A stretch of DNA of 64,000 nucleotides from Flavobacteriales bacterium (GCA_026129465.1 JAHCIA010000001.1:3369583-3433582); one strand, 5' to 3'. Numbered from the stretch's first letter, positions 26,360 to 35,686 are shown. Numbers and translations: made by a program. Notes: generated by a model not told the origin, from the sequence alone.

Positions 26360-27604
26360 ATGCGCGGCATGGACGACAAGAAGCCTTGGGACGTGGTGAT
26401 CGTGGGCGGTGGCATCGTCGGCGCCGCCACCCTCTTCAAACTCCAATCCCGCTTCCCGGCGCTGCGCATCCTGCTGCTCGAGAAGGAGCGCGAACTGGCG
26501 GCCCACCAGACAGGCAACAACAGCGGGGTCATCCACAGTGGCATCTACTACAAGCCCGGCAGCTTCAAGGCGAAGAACTGCGTGCATGGCCGCCGTGAAC
26601 TGGTGGCCTTCGCGCGGGAGCATGGTGTGAAGCATGACATCTGCGGCAAGCTCATCGTGGCCACGGACCAGGAGGAGTTGCCCCGTCTGGAGAAGATCCA
26701 CCGCACGGGCATCGCCAACGGCATCGAGGACATGCGTGAGGTGGACGCGAACGGGATCCGCGAGATCGAGCCGCACTGCAAGGGCATAGCCGGACTACAC
26801 GTGGGTTGCACGGGCATCATCGATTTCCGTGGCGCCACCAACAAGATGGCCGGTATCGCCCTGGGCATCAACCCCGCCAGCCGGGTGGCGTTGGGCGAGG
26901 AAGTGTCGGGCATCGCCCAGCAGGACGGCCTCAGCGTGGTGCGTACCTCCAAGGGCACCCACCGCGCCCGCTTCGCCATTTTCTGCGGCGGCCTGCAGAG
27001 CGATCGCCTCGCCAAGTCGGATGGCGCCGTGGTGCGCGAGCGCATCGTGGGCTTCCGCGGCGACTACTACGACCTCACGGACCAGGGGCGGCACAAGGTG
27101 CGCAACCTCATCTATCCGGTGCCCGATCCGCGCTTCCCTTTCCTCGGGGTCCACTTCACCCGCATGACCGACGGCAGTGTGGAGTGCGGACCCAATGCCG
27201 TGTTCACCTTCAAGCGTGAAGGTTACGGCAAGACCGACTTCGACCTGCGCGACAGCTGGGATGCGCTCACCTACGGCGGCACCTGGAAACTGTTCCTGCG
27301 CAACATGGGCTACGGCATCAACGAGTACCGCCGGGCCTTCAGCAAGCGCCTTTTCCTGCGCACCCTGCAGCGGCTTATCCCAAGCCTCACCATGGAGGAC
27401 ATCAAGCCTGGCCGGGCGGGCGTGCGCGCCATGCTGCTGGGCACCGACGGCCACATGGTGGACGACTTCCGCATCGAACGCCGGGGCGCCCACATCCACG
27501 TGCTGAACGCCCCTTCGCCGGCCGCCACCGCCGCGCTGGCCATCGGCCAGTGGGTGGTGGACATGGCCACGGAGGAATTGGGGATCGCGGGACCCGTGCG
27601 CTGA
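26360..27604 (+). CDS. lhgO: L-2-hydroxyglutarate oxidase/dehydrogenase
   Basis: A product of 414 residues (ATG at 26360; a second ATG at 26369). The FAD-binding loop VVIVGGGIVGAAT is at the N-terminus. HQTGNNSGVIHSGIYYKPG is the LhgO signature. GPNAVFTFKREGY and a C-terminal NAPSPAATAALAIG complete the family pattern. It oxidises L-2-hydroxyglutarate, a side product of metabolism, to 2-oxoglutarate and passes electrons to the respiratory chain. It follows the MFS gene closely, which may be its operon partner. Confidence 0.92.
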   Translation: MRGMDDKKPWDVVIVGGGIVGAATLFKLQSRFPALRILLLEKERELAAHQTGNNSGVIHSGIYYKPGSFKAKNCVHGRRELVAFAREHGVKHDICGKLIVATDQEELPRLEKIHRTGIANGIEDMREVDANGIREIEPHCKGIAGLHVGCTGIIDFRGATNKMAGIALGINPASRVALGEEVSGIAQQDGLSVVRTSKGTHRARFAIFCGGLQSDRLAKSDGAVVRERIVGFRGDYYDLTDQGRHKVRNLIYPVPDPRFPFLGVHFTRMTDGSVECGPNAVFTFKREGYGKTDFDLRDSWDALTYGGTWKLFLRNMGYGINEYRRAFSKRLFLRTLQRLIPSLTMEDIKPGRAGVRAMLLGTDGHMVDDFRIERRGAHIHVLNAPSPAATAALAIGQWVVDMATEELGIAGPVR

Positions 27605-27609
27605 ACCGG

Positions 27610-28152
27610 TCAGACGACCCGGTACTGCTCCAGCACCTCGGACCAGTTCCAGATGAAATAGCCCATGAGGCCATTGAGGCGCTTCAACACGATGGGGTTC
27701 GGCGCGCGCTGCTCGCGGAAGTAGCTGTCCTGGAAACAGAACAGATCGTACTCATGGAAGATCGCCTTGCCCATGGCGTACACCGTGTTCTTGCTCGGAT
27801 AGTTGTATCGCTCCATCCGGCCGATCAGATCACGCACCTCCTGTTCCACCTCGGCACCGTGGCGGTCGAAGGCCTGGGCGAACTTCGATACCGACAGCGC
27901 GAACAGGCGGCGGTCCAGGCCCGGACCCGCCAGCCGCTGCATCTCCATCAGGTTGGCCGCCAGCACGATCCGCGCGAAGGGCTCATCGTCCGTGGGCTTC
28001 AGCCCGGGATGCTCCACGAACTCGGGCGATTCGTTCAATTCGTCGGAGACCAGCGCGAAGCCTTCGGAAGCCAGTTCCAGGACAGCGTTGACGAACAGGT
28101 TCGCGAGCTGCTCCTCGCCGATCTTCTTCTTGCCGAAAATGGTGGCGATCAT
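27610..28152 (-). CDS. Conserved hypothetical protein
   Basis: A product of 180 residues, soluble and mostly helical, with no signal peptide. The strand and length are clear, and codon use matches neighbouring genes, but I recognise no family. It is convergent with lhgO (stops five bases apart) and divergent from the DinB gene. Confidence 0.6.
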   Translation of the reverse strand: MIATIFGKKKIGEEQLANLFVNAVLELASEGFALVSDELNESPEFVEHPGLKPTDDEPFARIVLAANLMEMQRLAGPGLDRRLFALSVSKFAQAFDRHGAEVEQEVRDLIGRMERYNYPSKNTVYAMGKAIFHEYDLFCFQDSYFREQRAPNPIVLKRLNGLMGYFIWNWSEVLEQYRVV

Positions 28153-28246
28153 GGGGTCTTCGTCCTCGCGAAGGTCCGCATGATGCGGGGGCGGGTCCTT
28201 TCGCTTCCTTTACCCGTTGTTAACAAGGTTATCCACCCACCACCAC

Positions 28247-28729
28247 ATGCTGGACCTCATCCACCACTACGCCGACTATGGCCTGTGGGCCAACTTGCGC
28301 TTCGTGCGACGCCTGGAACGCGAGCCGGACGAAACGCTCGATGCGCCCGCGCCGGGCAGTTTCCCGACACTTCGTGCCACGCTGACGCACATCCGCGACG
28401 CCGAACATACCTGGTGGGGCAGGCTCACCGGCACGCCGACCACCTGGCCCGCTTCAAGCGATCGTTCCATCGCAGGAACGGAGGAGCACTTCCAACGCTT
28501 CCATGATCTTGTGATGGGATGCGATGAAGTCGCGTTGCGCATGGTGAAAGAGTACCACGACCTGCGCGGTAACGCGCACCGGCAACCGGCCTGGCAGATG
28601 ATCATGCACTGCATCAACCACGGCACCCAACACCGGGGCCAGCTGATCACCCAAATGCGTTCCTTGGGCCTCGCGGAGATCCCCGCCAACGATCTGGTGG
28701 CCTACCAACGTTCCATCGCCAAAGGCTGA
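28247..28729 (+). CDS. DinB-family protein
   Basis: A product of 160 residues from the ATG at 28247. It has the DinB four-helix fold: H48 in TLTHIRDAEHTWW and two histidines in CINHGTQHRGQ form the metal-binding triad. The opening HHYADYGLWANLRF is typical. DinB proteins of this type are thiol- or metal-dependent transferases of varied role, and the substrate is unknown. The porin gene begins seven bases after its stop. Confidence 0.85.
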   Translation: MLDLIHHYADYGLWANLRFVRRLEREPDETLDAPAPGSFPTLRATLTHIRDAEHTWWGRLTGTPTTWPASSDRSIAGTEEHFQRFHDLVMGCDEVALRMVKEYHDLRGNAHRQPAWQMIMHCINHGTQHRGQLITQMRSLGLAEIPANDLVAYQRSIAKG

Positions 28730-28735
28730 AGCGAC

Positions 28736-29941
28736 ATGCTGATGACACGATACGCCATGGCCCGCCTGCTGGTGGTGCTGGGCATGCTGATGCCCATGAC
28801 GCTGTTGGCCCAGCAGGAGGTGGACGAACGCGCCTTGCTCGACGTCAAGGACGGCATCAGCATCCGCAAGGATTCGCTCTTCCTGCTGAATCTCCGCTTC
28901 CGCATCCAGAACCGCATCGGCTTCACCACCCTGGCGGGTGATGACCTGAGCCCGGCGAATGTGGATGCGCGCGTGCGCCGCCTGCGTCTGCGCTTCGACG
29001 GCTTCGTGCTGCAGCGAAAACTCCAGTACTACATCCAACTCTCCTTCACCAAGGCGGACATGGAGTTGGAGACGGGCCAGATCCCGCAGCCCATCCGCGA
29101 CGCCATGGTGTACTACCATTTCAACCGGCGCTTCTATCTCGGCTTCGGGCAAAGCAAGTTGCCAGGCAACCGCCAGCGCGTGATCTCCTCGGGCAACCAG
29201 CAGTTCGCCGACCGATCGATCGCCAACGGCCTCTACACCATCGATCGCGACTTCGGGGTGTTCGCCTATTACACACAGCCCATCGGCACCCAGCAGGTGC
29301 AGTTGAAGGGCGCCTTCACCACGGGGGAGGGCCGTGGCGCGTCACCAGGTGATGCGGGGATGGCCTATACCGGCCGTGTGGAATGGCTGCCCATGGGCGC
29401 CTTCACCAATGCGGGTGATTACTCCGAGGGCGACCTGGAGTTCGAGCCCAAGCCGCGCGTGAGCCTGGCGGCGACCTACTCCTGGAACGAGCGCGCGCGC
29501 CGCACCGGCGGCCAACTCGGCTTCGACCTGTACGAGCGCCGCGACATCGGCACCTTCATCGCCGAGGCGCTGCTGAAGTACCAGGGATGGGCCTGGAGCA
29601 ACGAGTACTTCGATCGCCGCAGCCCCGATCCGTTGACCTATTCGCCGGAAGGCGCGGTCCGGGCCATACAGGTGGGCCAGGGTTTCAATACGCAGCTGAG
29701 CAAGCTCTTCCGCAGCCGGTACGAAGTGGCCACGCGCTACACCTTCGTACTGCCTGAGCGCGGTGTGGACGGACAAACACGCCACACGGAGGAGATGCTG
29801 CTGGGTGGAACGCGCTACTTCAACGGCCATCGGATCAAAATGCAGCTGTATGCGGGCTACCGCTGGTTCGAAGGCCGCATGGCCCTGGATGCGCCCGGCA
29901 ACGCCTGGACCACCATGTTCCAGATGGAGTTCGGCATCTGA
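28736..29941 (+). CDS. Phosphate-selective porin O/P-type porin
   Basis: A product of 401 residues with a signal peptide ending LLAQQ. Features are the DGISIRKDSLFLLNLRFRIQ opening, LRFDGFVLQRKLQYYIQLSF and GFGQSKLPGNRQRV, a pattern of the OprO/OprP-like porin family in Bacteroidota. It ends with FQMEFGI. It should form a beta-barrel channel in the outer membrane, and selectivity for phosphate is only a family-level guess. Confidence 0.8.
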   Translation: MLMTRYAMARLLVVLGMLMPMTLLAQQEVDERALLDVKDGISIRKDSLFLLNLRFRIQNRIGFTTLAGDDLSPANVDARVRRLRLRFDGFVLQRKLQYYIQLSFTKADMELETGQIPQPIRDAMVYYHFNRRFYLGFGQSKLPGNRQRVISSGNQQFADRSIANGLYTIDRDFGVFAYYTQPIGTQQVQLKGAFTTGEGRGASPGDAGMAYTGRVEWLPMGAFTNAGDYSEGDLEFEPKPRVSLAATYSWNERARRTGGQLGFDLYERRDIGTFIAEALLKYQGWAWSNEYFDRRSPDPLTYSPEGAVRAIQVGQGFNTQLSKLFRSRYEVATRYTFVLPERGVDGQTRHTEEMLLGGTRYFNGHRIKMQLYAGYRWFEGRMALDAPGNAWTTMFQMEFGI

Positions 29942-29947
29942 TGCCGC

Positions 29948-30649
29948 CTATTCCGTGATGGTACTGTCGGCTACAGGGACTTCCGGTGCCTCGCCCACCG
30001 GCACGGGATCGCCGAGGTAGCGCGGCCGCGTGCCGAAAAGCAGGTCCAGGAAGACCTTCACACGGGCACCTCGCTCGCGCCACCACGTCCTGATGCTGCG
30101 CCGGCCGGTGACATCCTTCGCCGCGTAGCCCACCGCTTCGATGCCCAGACGGCCCGCGATGTAAACGGCGCGTTCGGCATGGAAACGCTGGCTCACCACC
30201 GTGAAGCGCTGCTGACCGAAGACCTCCCTGGCGCGCACCACCGAGTCGAAGGTTCGGAAGCCCGCGTGGTCCATCACGATGTGCGTGCTGTCCACGCCGA
30301 GGCGTATCAATGCGCGGCGCATCACCAGCGGTTCATTGTAGCCCACCGTGGCGTTGTCGCCGCTCACCAACAGGTATCGCACGCGCCCGGCGTGGTAGAG
30401 TTCGGCGGCGGCGCCCATGCGGTGCGCGAACCAGGGGTTGGGTCCCCCATCGCGGCTGCGGTGCGAGGTGCCCAGCACCAGGCCCACATCATGCACGGGT
30501 ACTTCGGACAGGCGGTCGTACATGCGCGCTTCGGTGTGCTTGCGGATCACACGGTCGCACCACCAGGCGTTGATCAGCACCAGCAGGCCAAGGATGAGCA
30601 GCCGCCGCAACAGGCGACGCCAGGGTCCTCGTTTCCCGGCAGGGCGCAT
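29948..30649 (-). CDS. SanA/YdcF-like (DUF218) membrane protein
   Basis: A product of 233 residues with one N-terminal membrane helix (about residues 14-30) and a DUF218 domain outside. The signature is VLGTSHRSRDGGPNPWFAHR, then YLLVSGDN, and a late VSQRFHAERAVYIA. SanA affects envelope permeability and vancomycin exclusion in enteric bacteria; the enzymatic activity is unproven. Its stop is 11 bases from the following purB gene on the same strand. Confidence 0.85.
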   Translation of the reverse strand: MRPAGKRGPWRRLLRRLLILGLLVLINAWWCDRVIRKHTEARMYDRLSEVPVHDVGLVLGTSHRSRDGGPNPWFAHRMGAAAELYHAGRVRYLLVSGDNATVGYNEPLVMRRALIRLGVDSTHIVMDHAGFRTFDSVVRAREVFGQQRFTVVSQRFHAERAVYIAGRLGIEAVGYAAKDVTGRRSIRTWWRERGARVKVFLDLLFGTRPRYLGDPVPVGEAPEVPVADSTITE

Positions 30650-30660
30650 GGAAGGCGAGC

Positions 30661-32028
30661 TCAGGGTGTCACCCGGGCCAGCAGGTCGATGCCCGTGTAG
30701 TTGCGCGGTGTCAGCTCCTTCAGGCGGCGCTTCAGGTCATCGTCCACGTCGAGGCCGTCGATGAAGGCCGCGATGTCCTCCTGCGTCACGCGGTCCTTGC
30801 CGCGGGTGAGTTCCTTCAACCGTTCGTAGGGCTGCGCCACGCCGGCACGCCGCAGGATCGTTTGGATGCCCTCGGCCACCACGGGCCATTGCGCGTCCAG
30901 GTCGCGCAGGATGGCCGATTCGTTCAGCAGCAGCTTGCCAAGGCCTTTCTGGAGGGCCTCCACGGCGAGCATGGTGTGCGCCATGGGCACGCCGATGTTG
31001 CGCGTCACGGTGCTGTCGGTGAGGTCGCGCTGCAGGCGGCTCACGGGCAGTTTGTCCGCCAGGTGGAGGAAGAGCGCGTTGGCCATGCCCAGGTTGCCTT
31101 CGGCGTTCTCGAAGTCGATGGGGTTCACCTTGTGGGGCATGGCGCTGCTGCCGATCTCGCCGGGCTTGATGCGCTGGCGGAAGTAGTCCAGGCTGATGTA
31201 GTGCCACAGGTCGCGGCACAGGTCCATCAGCACGGTGTTCACGCGGCGCATGGCATCGAACAGCGCGGCCAGGTGGTCGTAGTGTTCGATCTGCGTGGTG
31301 AAATGCTGGCGCCGCAGGCCGAGCTTGTCTTCCAGGAAGCGGTCCGCCAGCTTCACCCAGTCCAATTCCGGATAGGCCGCGTGGTGCGCATTGAAGTTGC
31401 CGGTGGCGCCGCCGAATTTGCCGCTGAAGGGGATGTCACGCAGCAGCTTCAGCAGATCGTCCAGCCTTTCCACGAAGACCTGGATCTCCTTGCCCAGCCG
31501 GGTGGGCGAGGCCGGCTGGCCGTGTGTGCGGGCCAGCATCGGCACCTGCGCGTGCTCCATGGCAAGGCCATGCAGCCGGTCGCGCAGGCCGATCATCGCA
31601 GGCAGGTAGGCCTCGAAGACGAAGTCCTTCACCAGCAACGGCAGCGCCGTGTTGTTCACGTCCTGGCTGGTGAGCGCGAAGTGGGTGAACTCCTGCTGGG
31701 CGCTGAAGCCCGCCTCTTCCAAACGCTCTTTCAGGAAATACTCCACCGCCTTCACGTCGTGGTTCGTCACCCGCTCGATCTCCTTGATGCGTTGCGCGTC
31801 GCTGGTGCTGAGGTCGTTGATGCGGCGTGCCACGGGTTCCAACTTCGCGAGGTCCACGCCGCGCAATTCCTCCAAAGGGATCTCGCACAGGAAGGCGAAG
31901 TAGGCCAGTTCCACCTTCAGGCGGTAGCGCATCAGGGCCTGTTCGCTGAACCAGCGTGCCAGTCCGCGCGTGCGGTCGCGGTAACGGCCGTCGATCGGCG
32001 AAATGGCGGTGAGGGGGTTGAGTTCCAT
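30661..32028 (-). CDS. purB: Adenylosuccinate lyase
   Basis: A product of 455 residues from the ATG at 32028. The fumarase/aspartase-superfamily signature SSAMPHKVNPIDFENAEGN contains the mobile catalytic loop. The TSQDVNNTA and ARTHGQPASPT stretches carry the other active-site residues. It acts twice in purine synthesis, on SAICAR and on adenylosuccinate. The E. coli-like class is indicated by the opening LTAISPIDGRY. A perfect TACCTTTG -7 element is 20 bases upstream. Confidence 0.96.
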   Translation of the reverse strand: MELNPLTAISPIDGRYRDRTRGLARWFSEQALMRYRLKVELAYFAFLCEIPLEELRGVDLAKLEPVARRINDLSTSDAQRIKEIERVTNHDVKAVEYFLKERLEEAGFSAQQEFTHFALTSQDVNNTALPLLVKDFVFEAYLPAMIGLRDRLHGLAMEHAQVPMLARTHGQPASPTRLGKEIQVFVERLDDLLKLLRDIPFSGKFGGATGNFNAHHAAYPELDWVKLADRFLEDKLGLRRQHFTTQIEHYDHLAALFDAMRRVNTVLMDLCRDLWHYISLDYFRQRIKPGEIGSSAMPHKVNPIDFENAEGNLGMANALFLHLADKLPVSRLQRDLTDSTVTRNIGVPMAHTMLAVEALQKGLGKLLLNESAILRDLDAQWPVVAEGIQTILRRAGVAQPYERLKELTRGKDRVTQEDIAAFIDGLDVDDDLKRRLKELTPRNYTGIDLLARVTP

Positions 32029-32047
32029 GCTTGGCGATGGGAAAGGG

Positions 32048-32055
32048 CAAAGGTA
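32048..32055 (-). promoter_or_regulatory. -7 element TACCTTTG of purB
   Basis: A perfect TAnnTTTG match on the minus strand, 20 bases upstream of the purB start codon. Confidence 0.5.
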
Positions 32056-32065
32056 GCCGGGGGGT

Positions 32066-32203
32066 GAAGTTGAAGGTTGTGGAGTTGAGGGGTTGGAGGT
32101 TCGTTGGGATGACCGGTCGATCGGTGATCCCGTGGCCGGCGATCTTCGCTCCGCGAGCATCCTTTCGCTCACAACATTCAACCTCCCACCCCTCAACTTC
32201 GCC
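32066..32203. repeat. Imperfect palindromic element between purB and the EI24 gene
   Basis: AGTTGAGGGGTTGGAGGTT (about 32083-32101) is matched in inverted orientation by AACCTCCCACCCCTCAACTTC (32180-32200). A nested GGATG/CATCC pair lies inside. The arms resemble a GGGGGGTTGGAGGTTGG string at about 14,376 downstream of dnaX, so the arm motif is dispersed. It fills the divergent promoter region. Confidence 0.5.
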
Positions 32204-32210
32204 AACCACC

Positions 32211-33023
32211 ATGACCTTCTTCAACCAAGCGGCCCACGGCCTCAACGGCTACATGCGGGCCTTTGGCTTCGCGTTGCGCCATGGCATGGGCTGGATGTTC
32301 CTGATGCCGGCGCTGCTTTGGGTGCTGCTGGCCTTCGGGCTCTACGCGGTGTTGCAGGGCCCTGTGCAGACCTTGTCCGACTGGGTGGGCGGGTACCTCG
32401 CCATTCCGGTGGCCGAGGGAGAGAACGGCGCCTGGCACGACATCAAGGCCTTCATCAATGGCGCACGTGGACTGGTGGTGGCCATCGTGCTCAAACTCGC
32501 CATCGCCTACCTGCTCTTCGTGGCCAACAAGTACATCGTGCTGGTGCTGCTCTCACCGCTGCTGGCCTATGCGAGCGAGCGCGCGGAGGAGATCCTCACG
32601 GGCCGCAGCTGGCCTTTCAGCTGGGGGCGCCTGCTGAAGGATGCGCTGCGTGGTTCGCTGGTGGCGCTGCGCAACGGCATCCTGGAATTGTCCATCAGTG
32701 TGGGCGTATGGGTGCTCACGCTCATGGTGCCGCTCTTCGCGCCACTGTCGGTGGTGGTGCTCTTCATCGTGTCGTCGTACTTCTATGGCTTCAGCATGTT
32801 CGACTATCTCTTCGAGCGGCGGCGGCTGCGCATCGGCGAAAGCGTGCGCGCGGTGAATGACCGGCTCGGTGCGGTAATGGCCAACGGCGCCCTCTTCAGC
32901 CTGCTGATGAAGCTGCCGCTGCTGGGCCTGATGTTCGCGCCACCCATGGCCGCCATCGGCGCGGTGCTGGCGGAGGTACGCATGGAGGCCAGGCGCACGA
33001 AGGCGGTCCCTCAGAACGGATAG
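32211..33023 (+). CDS. EI24-domain membrane protein
   Basis: A product of 270 residues with four to five hydrophobic segments. The opening FNQAAHGLNGYMRAF, the central YIVLVLLSPLLAYASERAEE and the RNGILELSISVG region match the EI24/CysZ family of Bacteroidota. CysZ members import sulfate in other bacteria; here the role is unknown. Its 3' end overlaps the stop-side end of a broken BamA-like gene on the other strand by 13 bases. Confidence 0.8.
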   Translation: MTFFNQAAHGLNGYMRAFGFALRHGMGWMFLMPALLWVLLAFGLYAVLQGPVQTLSDWVGGYLAIPVAEGENGAWHDIKAFINGARGLVVAIVLKLAIAYLLFVANKYIVLVLLSPLLAYASERAEEILTGRSWPFSWGRLLKDALRGSLVALRNGILELSISVGVWVLTLMVPLFAPLSVVVLFIVSSYFYGFSMFDYLFERRRLRIGESVRAVNDRLGAVMANGALFSLLMKLPLLGLMFAPPMAAIGAVLAEVRMEARRTKAVPQNG

Positions 33024-33256
33024 CCGATCCCCAGGTTGAAGTTGAACTGGGTGCGGTAGTTCACCGGTGCGCCCACGGTTTCGCTGAGCGCGGCTTCGTA
33101 CTTGTCCTTGGGCTGGAAGAGCCAGCGTTCGCCGGGCGGCAGGCTGGGGTCCTTGGTCTGCATGCCCAGGTCGAAGCGCACGATGAAGAAGTCGAAGTTG
33201 AGCCGCGCGCCCACGCCGGTGCCCACGGCCAGCTCGCTGAGGAAGTCGCCCACCGC
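33011..33256 (-). pseudogene. 3' remnant of a BamA/TamA-like outer-membrane protein gene
   Basis: About 80 codons encode the C-terminal strands of an Omp85-type barrel: GDFLSELAVGTGVGARLNFD, FFIVRFDLG, a PPGERW turn and the final FNLGIGYPF ending in phenylalanine, all typical of Bacteroidota BamA/TamA homologues. Upstream of about 33256 the frame continues without homology-like features, and no POTRA or other barrel part is present, so roughly 90% of the gene is missing. Confidence 0.7.
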
Positions 33257-34057
33257 CGCTGGTCTCCTGCAAGGGATCCAGGGTCCCTTTTCCGGTGTTG
33301 TGTCTTCCATGGCTGCTCCCATTGTGCCATATATGCATTGGGAGCGCTGCAGGCCATGCTGGGATGTGGGCGTGAGCGGTGATGTCCGCCATTTGAACAG
33401 TTTTTTCCCCAGGCATACGGGATGCACGGATCCTCATGGATACAAGCGAACGATCTCCATTCGGCCATGAAATGTGTGTCTCAGGATATGTAATAGTTCC
33501 AACAAGATGATATGAAGTATCGCACATATCCTTGGTGGATGCCAATTGGATCCCTATGTTCGAAAGGTTGAAACTGCGATACCCTGTTTCCGGGAGGGTG
33601 TTCCGCAGGTTGGAGAAGGCCGAAGTCAAACCCATGGCGATCCATGGACCTGGATCACAGTACATACCACCGCAACAGGCCAGGCGCAGCATCCAAGACG
33701 GCAGCGGGTGCGCGCGCTCCGTCACCGCGACGAAGTGACCGGTCTCTCTCTCTACAATGACGCGGCCTGCACGGGCTGCACAAGAGAAGCCCCCAGCGCT
33801 TGCGACGCCAGGGGCCCTGTCACTCATGTCCCACCTAACTGCGACGTAAGATGAACACAAGCTGAAGCAAAGGTACAGACCCTTGGGGAGCAGGCGCTTG
33901 CCCCAAGGGCGCCGGGTACGGCGGGCGGGCCACAGGCTCGCCCGCACGGGCAGGCAGCGCATCCATGGTGGTGCGCTGTCTACCTTACCCAGGAGCGCCA
34001 GCATGTTTCTGGGCCGGAACGATGCTTCCGGCTGATACGAACAAGCACACGAACACG
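33257..34057. other. Gene-poor stretch with hairpins
   Basis: I see no intact gene in this 0.8 kb. Part of it (about 33,410-33,600) is clearly richer in A+T than the surroundings. CCCTTGGGG at 33880-33888 pairs perfectly with CCCCAAGGG at 33901-33909. GCGGGCGGGCC (33921-33931) pairs with GGCTCGCCCGC (33935-33945) with one mismatch. A perfect TACCTTTG element on the minus strand lies at 33868-33875, pointing left with no recognisable gene behind it. A hairpin with T-rich tail follows at about 33,790-33,822, so a short leftward RNA is possible. Confidence 0.5.
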
Positions 34058-35083
34058 ATGAACACCGCCAAGACATGCGCCATTGAGCAAGGTTTGCTGC
34101 TTGTGGTGGCCTTGATAGTGGCGGTATTCCGCATACCCTCTGCCACATACGCCCAGAACCTGGTGCCCAACCCGGGGTTCGAGGAGGCGGACACCTGCTC
34201 CACGATGAGCTTCGGTATTGAAGGGCCACTCCATTGGTTCAGCGCCAACGGAAGCCCCGATCATCTGCAAAGCTGTTTGCCCTATGGTGCCTTCAATGGG
34301 TTGCCCTTGAATTTCTTCACCTACCAAGAGCCGTTCGAGGGTTCCTCCTGCGTGGGTATGCACACTTACTATCAGAATGGCCAAGCCGAGTACCGGGAGT
34401 GGATCATGGCTCCGTTGTTGGAACCCTTGGTGGTGGGGCAGACCTACTACGGCAGCTTCCGGGCGAACGCGGCTTTCGGCGGCAACGCCCAGTATCCCCA
34501 GCAGTGGTTGGCCAATGACAAGGTAGGTATGCTCTTCACCATGCAGGACCGGCCGTGGGCCGATGGAGACCCGTACCCTGTGCCGCCCAATTATGCACAC
34601 ATAGTCCATCCGCAGATCCTTGCGGATACGGTGGGCTGGACCTTGGTGAGTGGCAGCTTCGTGGCGGACAGTGCCTACCAGTACGTGATGATCGGGCAGT
34701 TCTTCAGCAACGCTTTGACGGATACACTGCATCTCGCTCCACAAGGAGACCCCTGGTTCTGGTACCCTCGCGCATATACCTTGGTGGATGCGGTTTGCGT
34801 ATCGGCGAGTCCGGGCGGTTGCGATCTGGGGCAAGGGGTGGTCGATCCGCAGGCCACAGGCCTTTTGCTGTTCCCCAATCCTGCGCAGGACCAGTTGATC
34901 GTGGGCCAGCGGGCCGGGGCTGAGGTGCAGGTGCTGGATGCTGTGGGGCGCTTGCTTTGGCAGGGCCGGATCACGAGCGACCGTTGGGTGTTGGATGTGG
35001 GGTCTTGGGCGCGCGGTGCCTATTTGTTGCGCATGGCGCATCGCGGCCGGGTGGAAACGCACAAGTTCGTATTGACCGATTGA
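34058..35083 (+). CDS. T9SS type A sorting-domain secreted protein
   Basis: A product of 341 residues from the ATG at 34058, with a signal peptide ending SATYAQ. The mature start NLVPNPGFEEADTC is a common opening of T9SS cargo. The last 80 residues are a type A sorting domain: LLLFPNPAQDQLIVG, then VQVLDAVGRLLW, LDVGSWARGAYLLRM and a basic KFVL end. It is exported by the Por system and attached to the surface or released. The gene at 36,168 is a paralogue: both carry a FVADSAYxYxxIGxFFxNAL stretch. Confidence 0.85.
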   Translation: MNTAKTCAIEQGLLLVVALIVAVFRIPSATYAQNLVPNPGFEEADTCSTMSFGIEGPLHWFSANGSPDHLQSCLPYGAFNGLPLNFFTYQEPFEGSSCVGMHTYYQNGQAEYREWIMAPLLEPLVVGQTYYGSFRANAAFGGNAQYPQQWLANDKVGMLFTMQDRPWADGDPYPVPPNYAHIVHPQILADTVGWTLVSGSFVADSAYQYVMIGQFFSNALTDTLHLAPQGDPWFWYPRAYTLVDAVCVSASPGGCDLGQGVVDPQATGLLLFPNPAQDQLIVGQRAGAEVQVLDAVGRLLWQGRITSDRWVLDVGSWARGAYLLRMAHRGRVETHKFVLTD

Positions 35084-35128
35084 TCGCATCGTTCCGGTCC
35101 TTTCAGTGAACACCTAACATGAACGGAC

Positions 35129-35686
35129 ATGAGAACGAAGAGTTTTTTTAAGCACCTGATGCTGGGTGCGCTCTTGCTCACCACAGGCAAGGTGGCGGGG
35201 CAAGTGACTACTGCCAATAACGTGGCTAACGCCGGTACCGATTTTCTGGGCTGGGATAACACCTTCCCGGCGAACAACTTTCCATTGCGGGTACGGCATG
35301 ATCTGAACCAGCCGATCGAGTGGTACACGGCCGCGGTGCGGCTGCTGCTGCTGCTGCAGAACGCCACTTACGCCATCGGCCCCTTCGGCGGGCAGGTGAA
35401 GAACGGAGCCCTGCTGCTGAGCCCGGATGTGGACCAGTTCTACGGCAACGGGGCGCCGGGCCCATACAGCCTGCTGCATCTGGCGGCAGCCAACAATAAT
35501 GCCCAGCAGGACAGCTACCGGCCGTGGATGAACACCGGCATCACCTTCACGGGCAATGATGATCAAGGCTACATCGGTCAGAAGGCGGGTGAGCTGGACT
35601 ACACCGACTTGGTGATCCACTGGAGCGACAACCCCAACGGCAGCCCCTGGGTCGTTGATCGGATAGTTCGTGTAGGCAACAATTGA
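35129..35686 (+). CDS. Secreted protein related to the N-terminus of the 37,226 gene
   Basis: A product of 185 residues with a signal peptide ending KVAGQ. The segments GTDFLGWDNTFPANNFPLRVRH and later RPWMNTGITFTGNDDQGYIG parallel GGDYLGADATSIAPLHLR and RPWMRTGTLCTLGSDLMYVG in the longer protein at 37,226. It therefore looks like the N-terminal domain alone. It lacks a T9SS sorting domain. It might be a natural short form or a truncated gene; the stop at 35684 is followed by a repeat-rich spacer. A run of six leucines (residues about 71-76) is encoded by a CTG repeat. Confidence 0.65.
   Translation: MRTKSFFKHLMLGALLLTTGKVAGQVTTANNVANAGTDFLGWDNTFPANNFPLRVRHDLNQPIEWYTAAVRLLLLLQNATYAIGPFGGQVKNGALLLSPDVDQFYGNGAPGPYSLLHLAAANNNAQQDSYRPWMNTGITFTGNDDQGYIGQKAGELDYTDLVIHWSDNPNGSPWVVDRIVRVGNN

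Noticed and set aside
32553-34229. A 558-codon minus-strand frame across the EI24 gene and the gene-poor gap
   Set aside because: It shows no domain, mixes shadow sequence of the EI24 gene with the gap, and is not in the frame of the BamA-like remnant.
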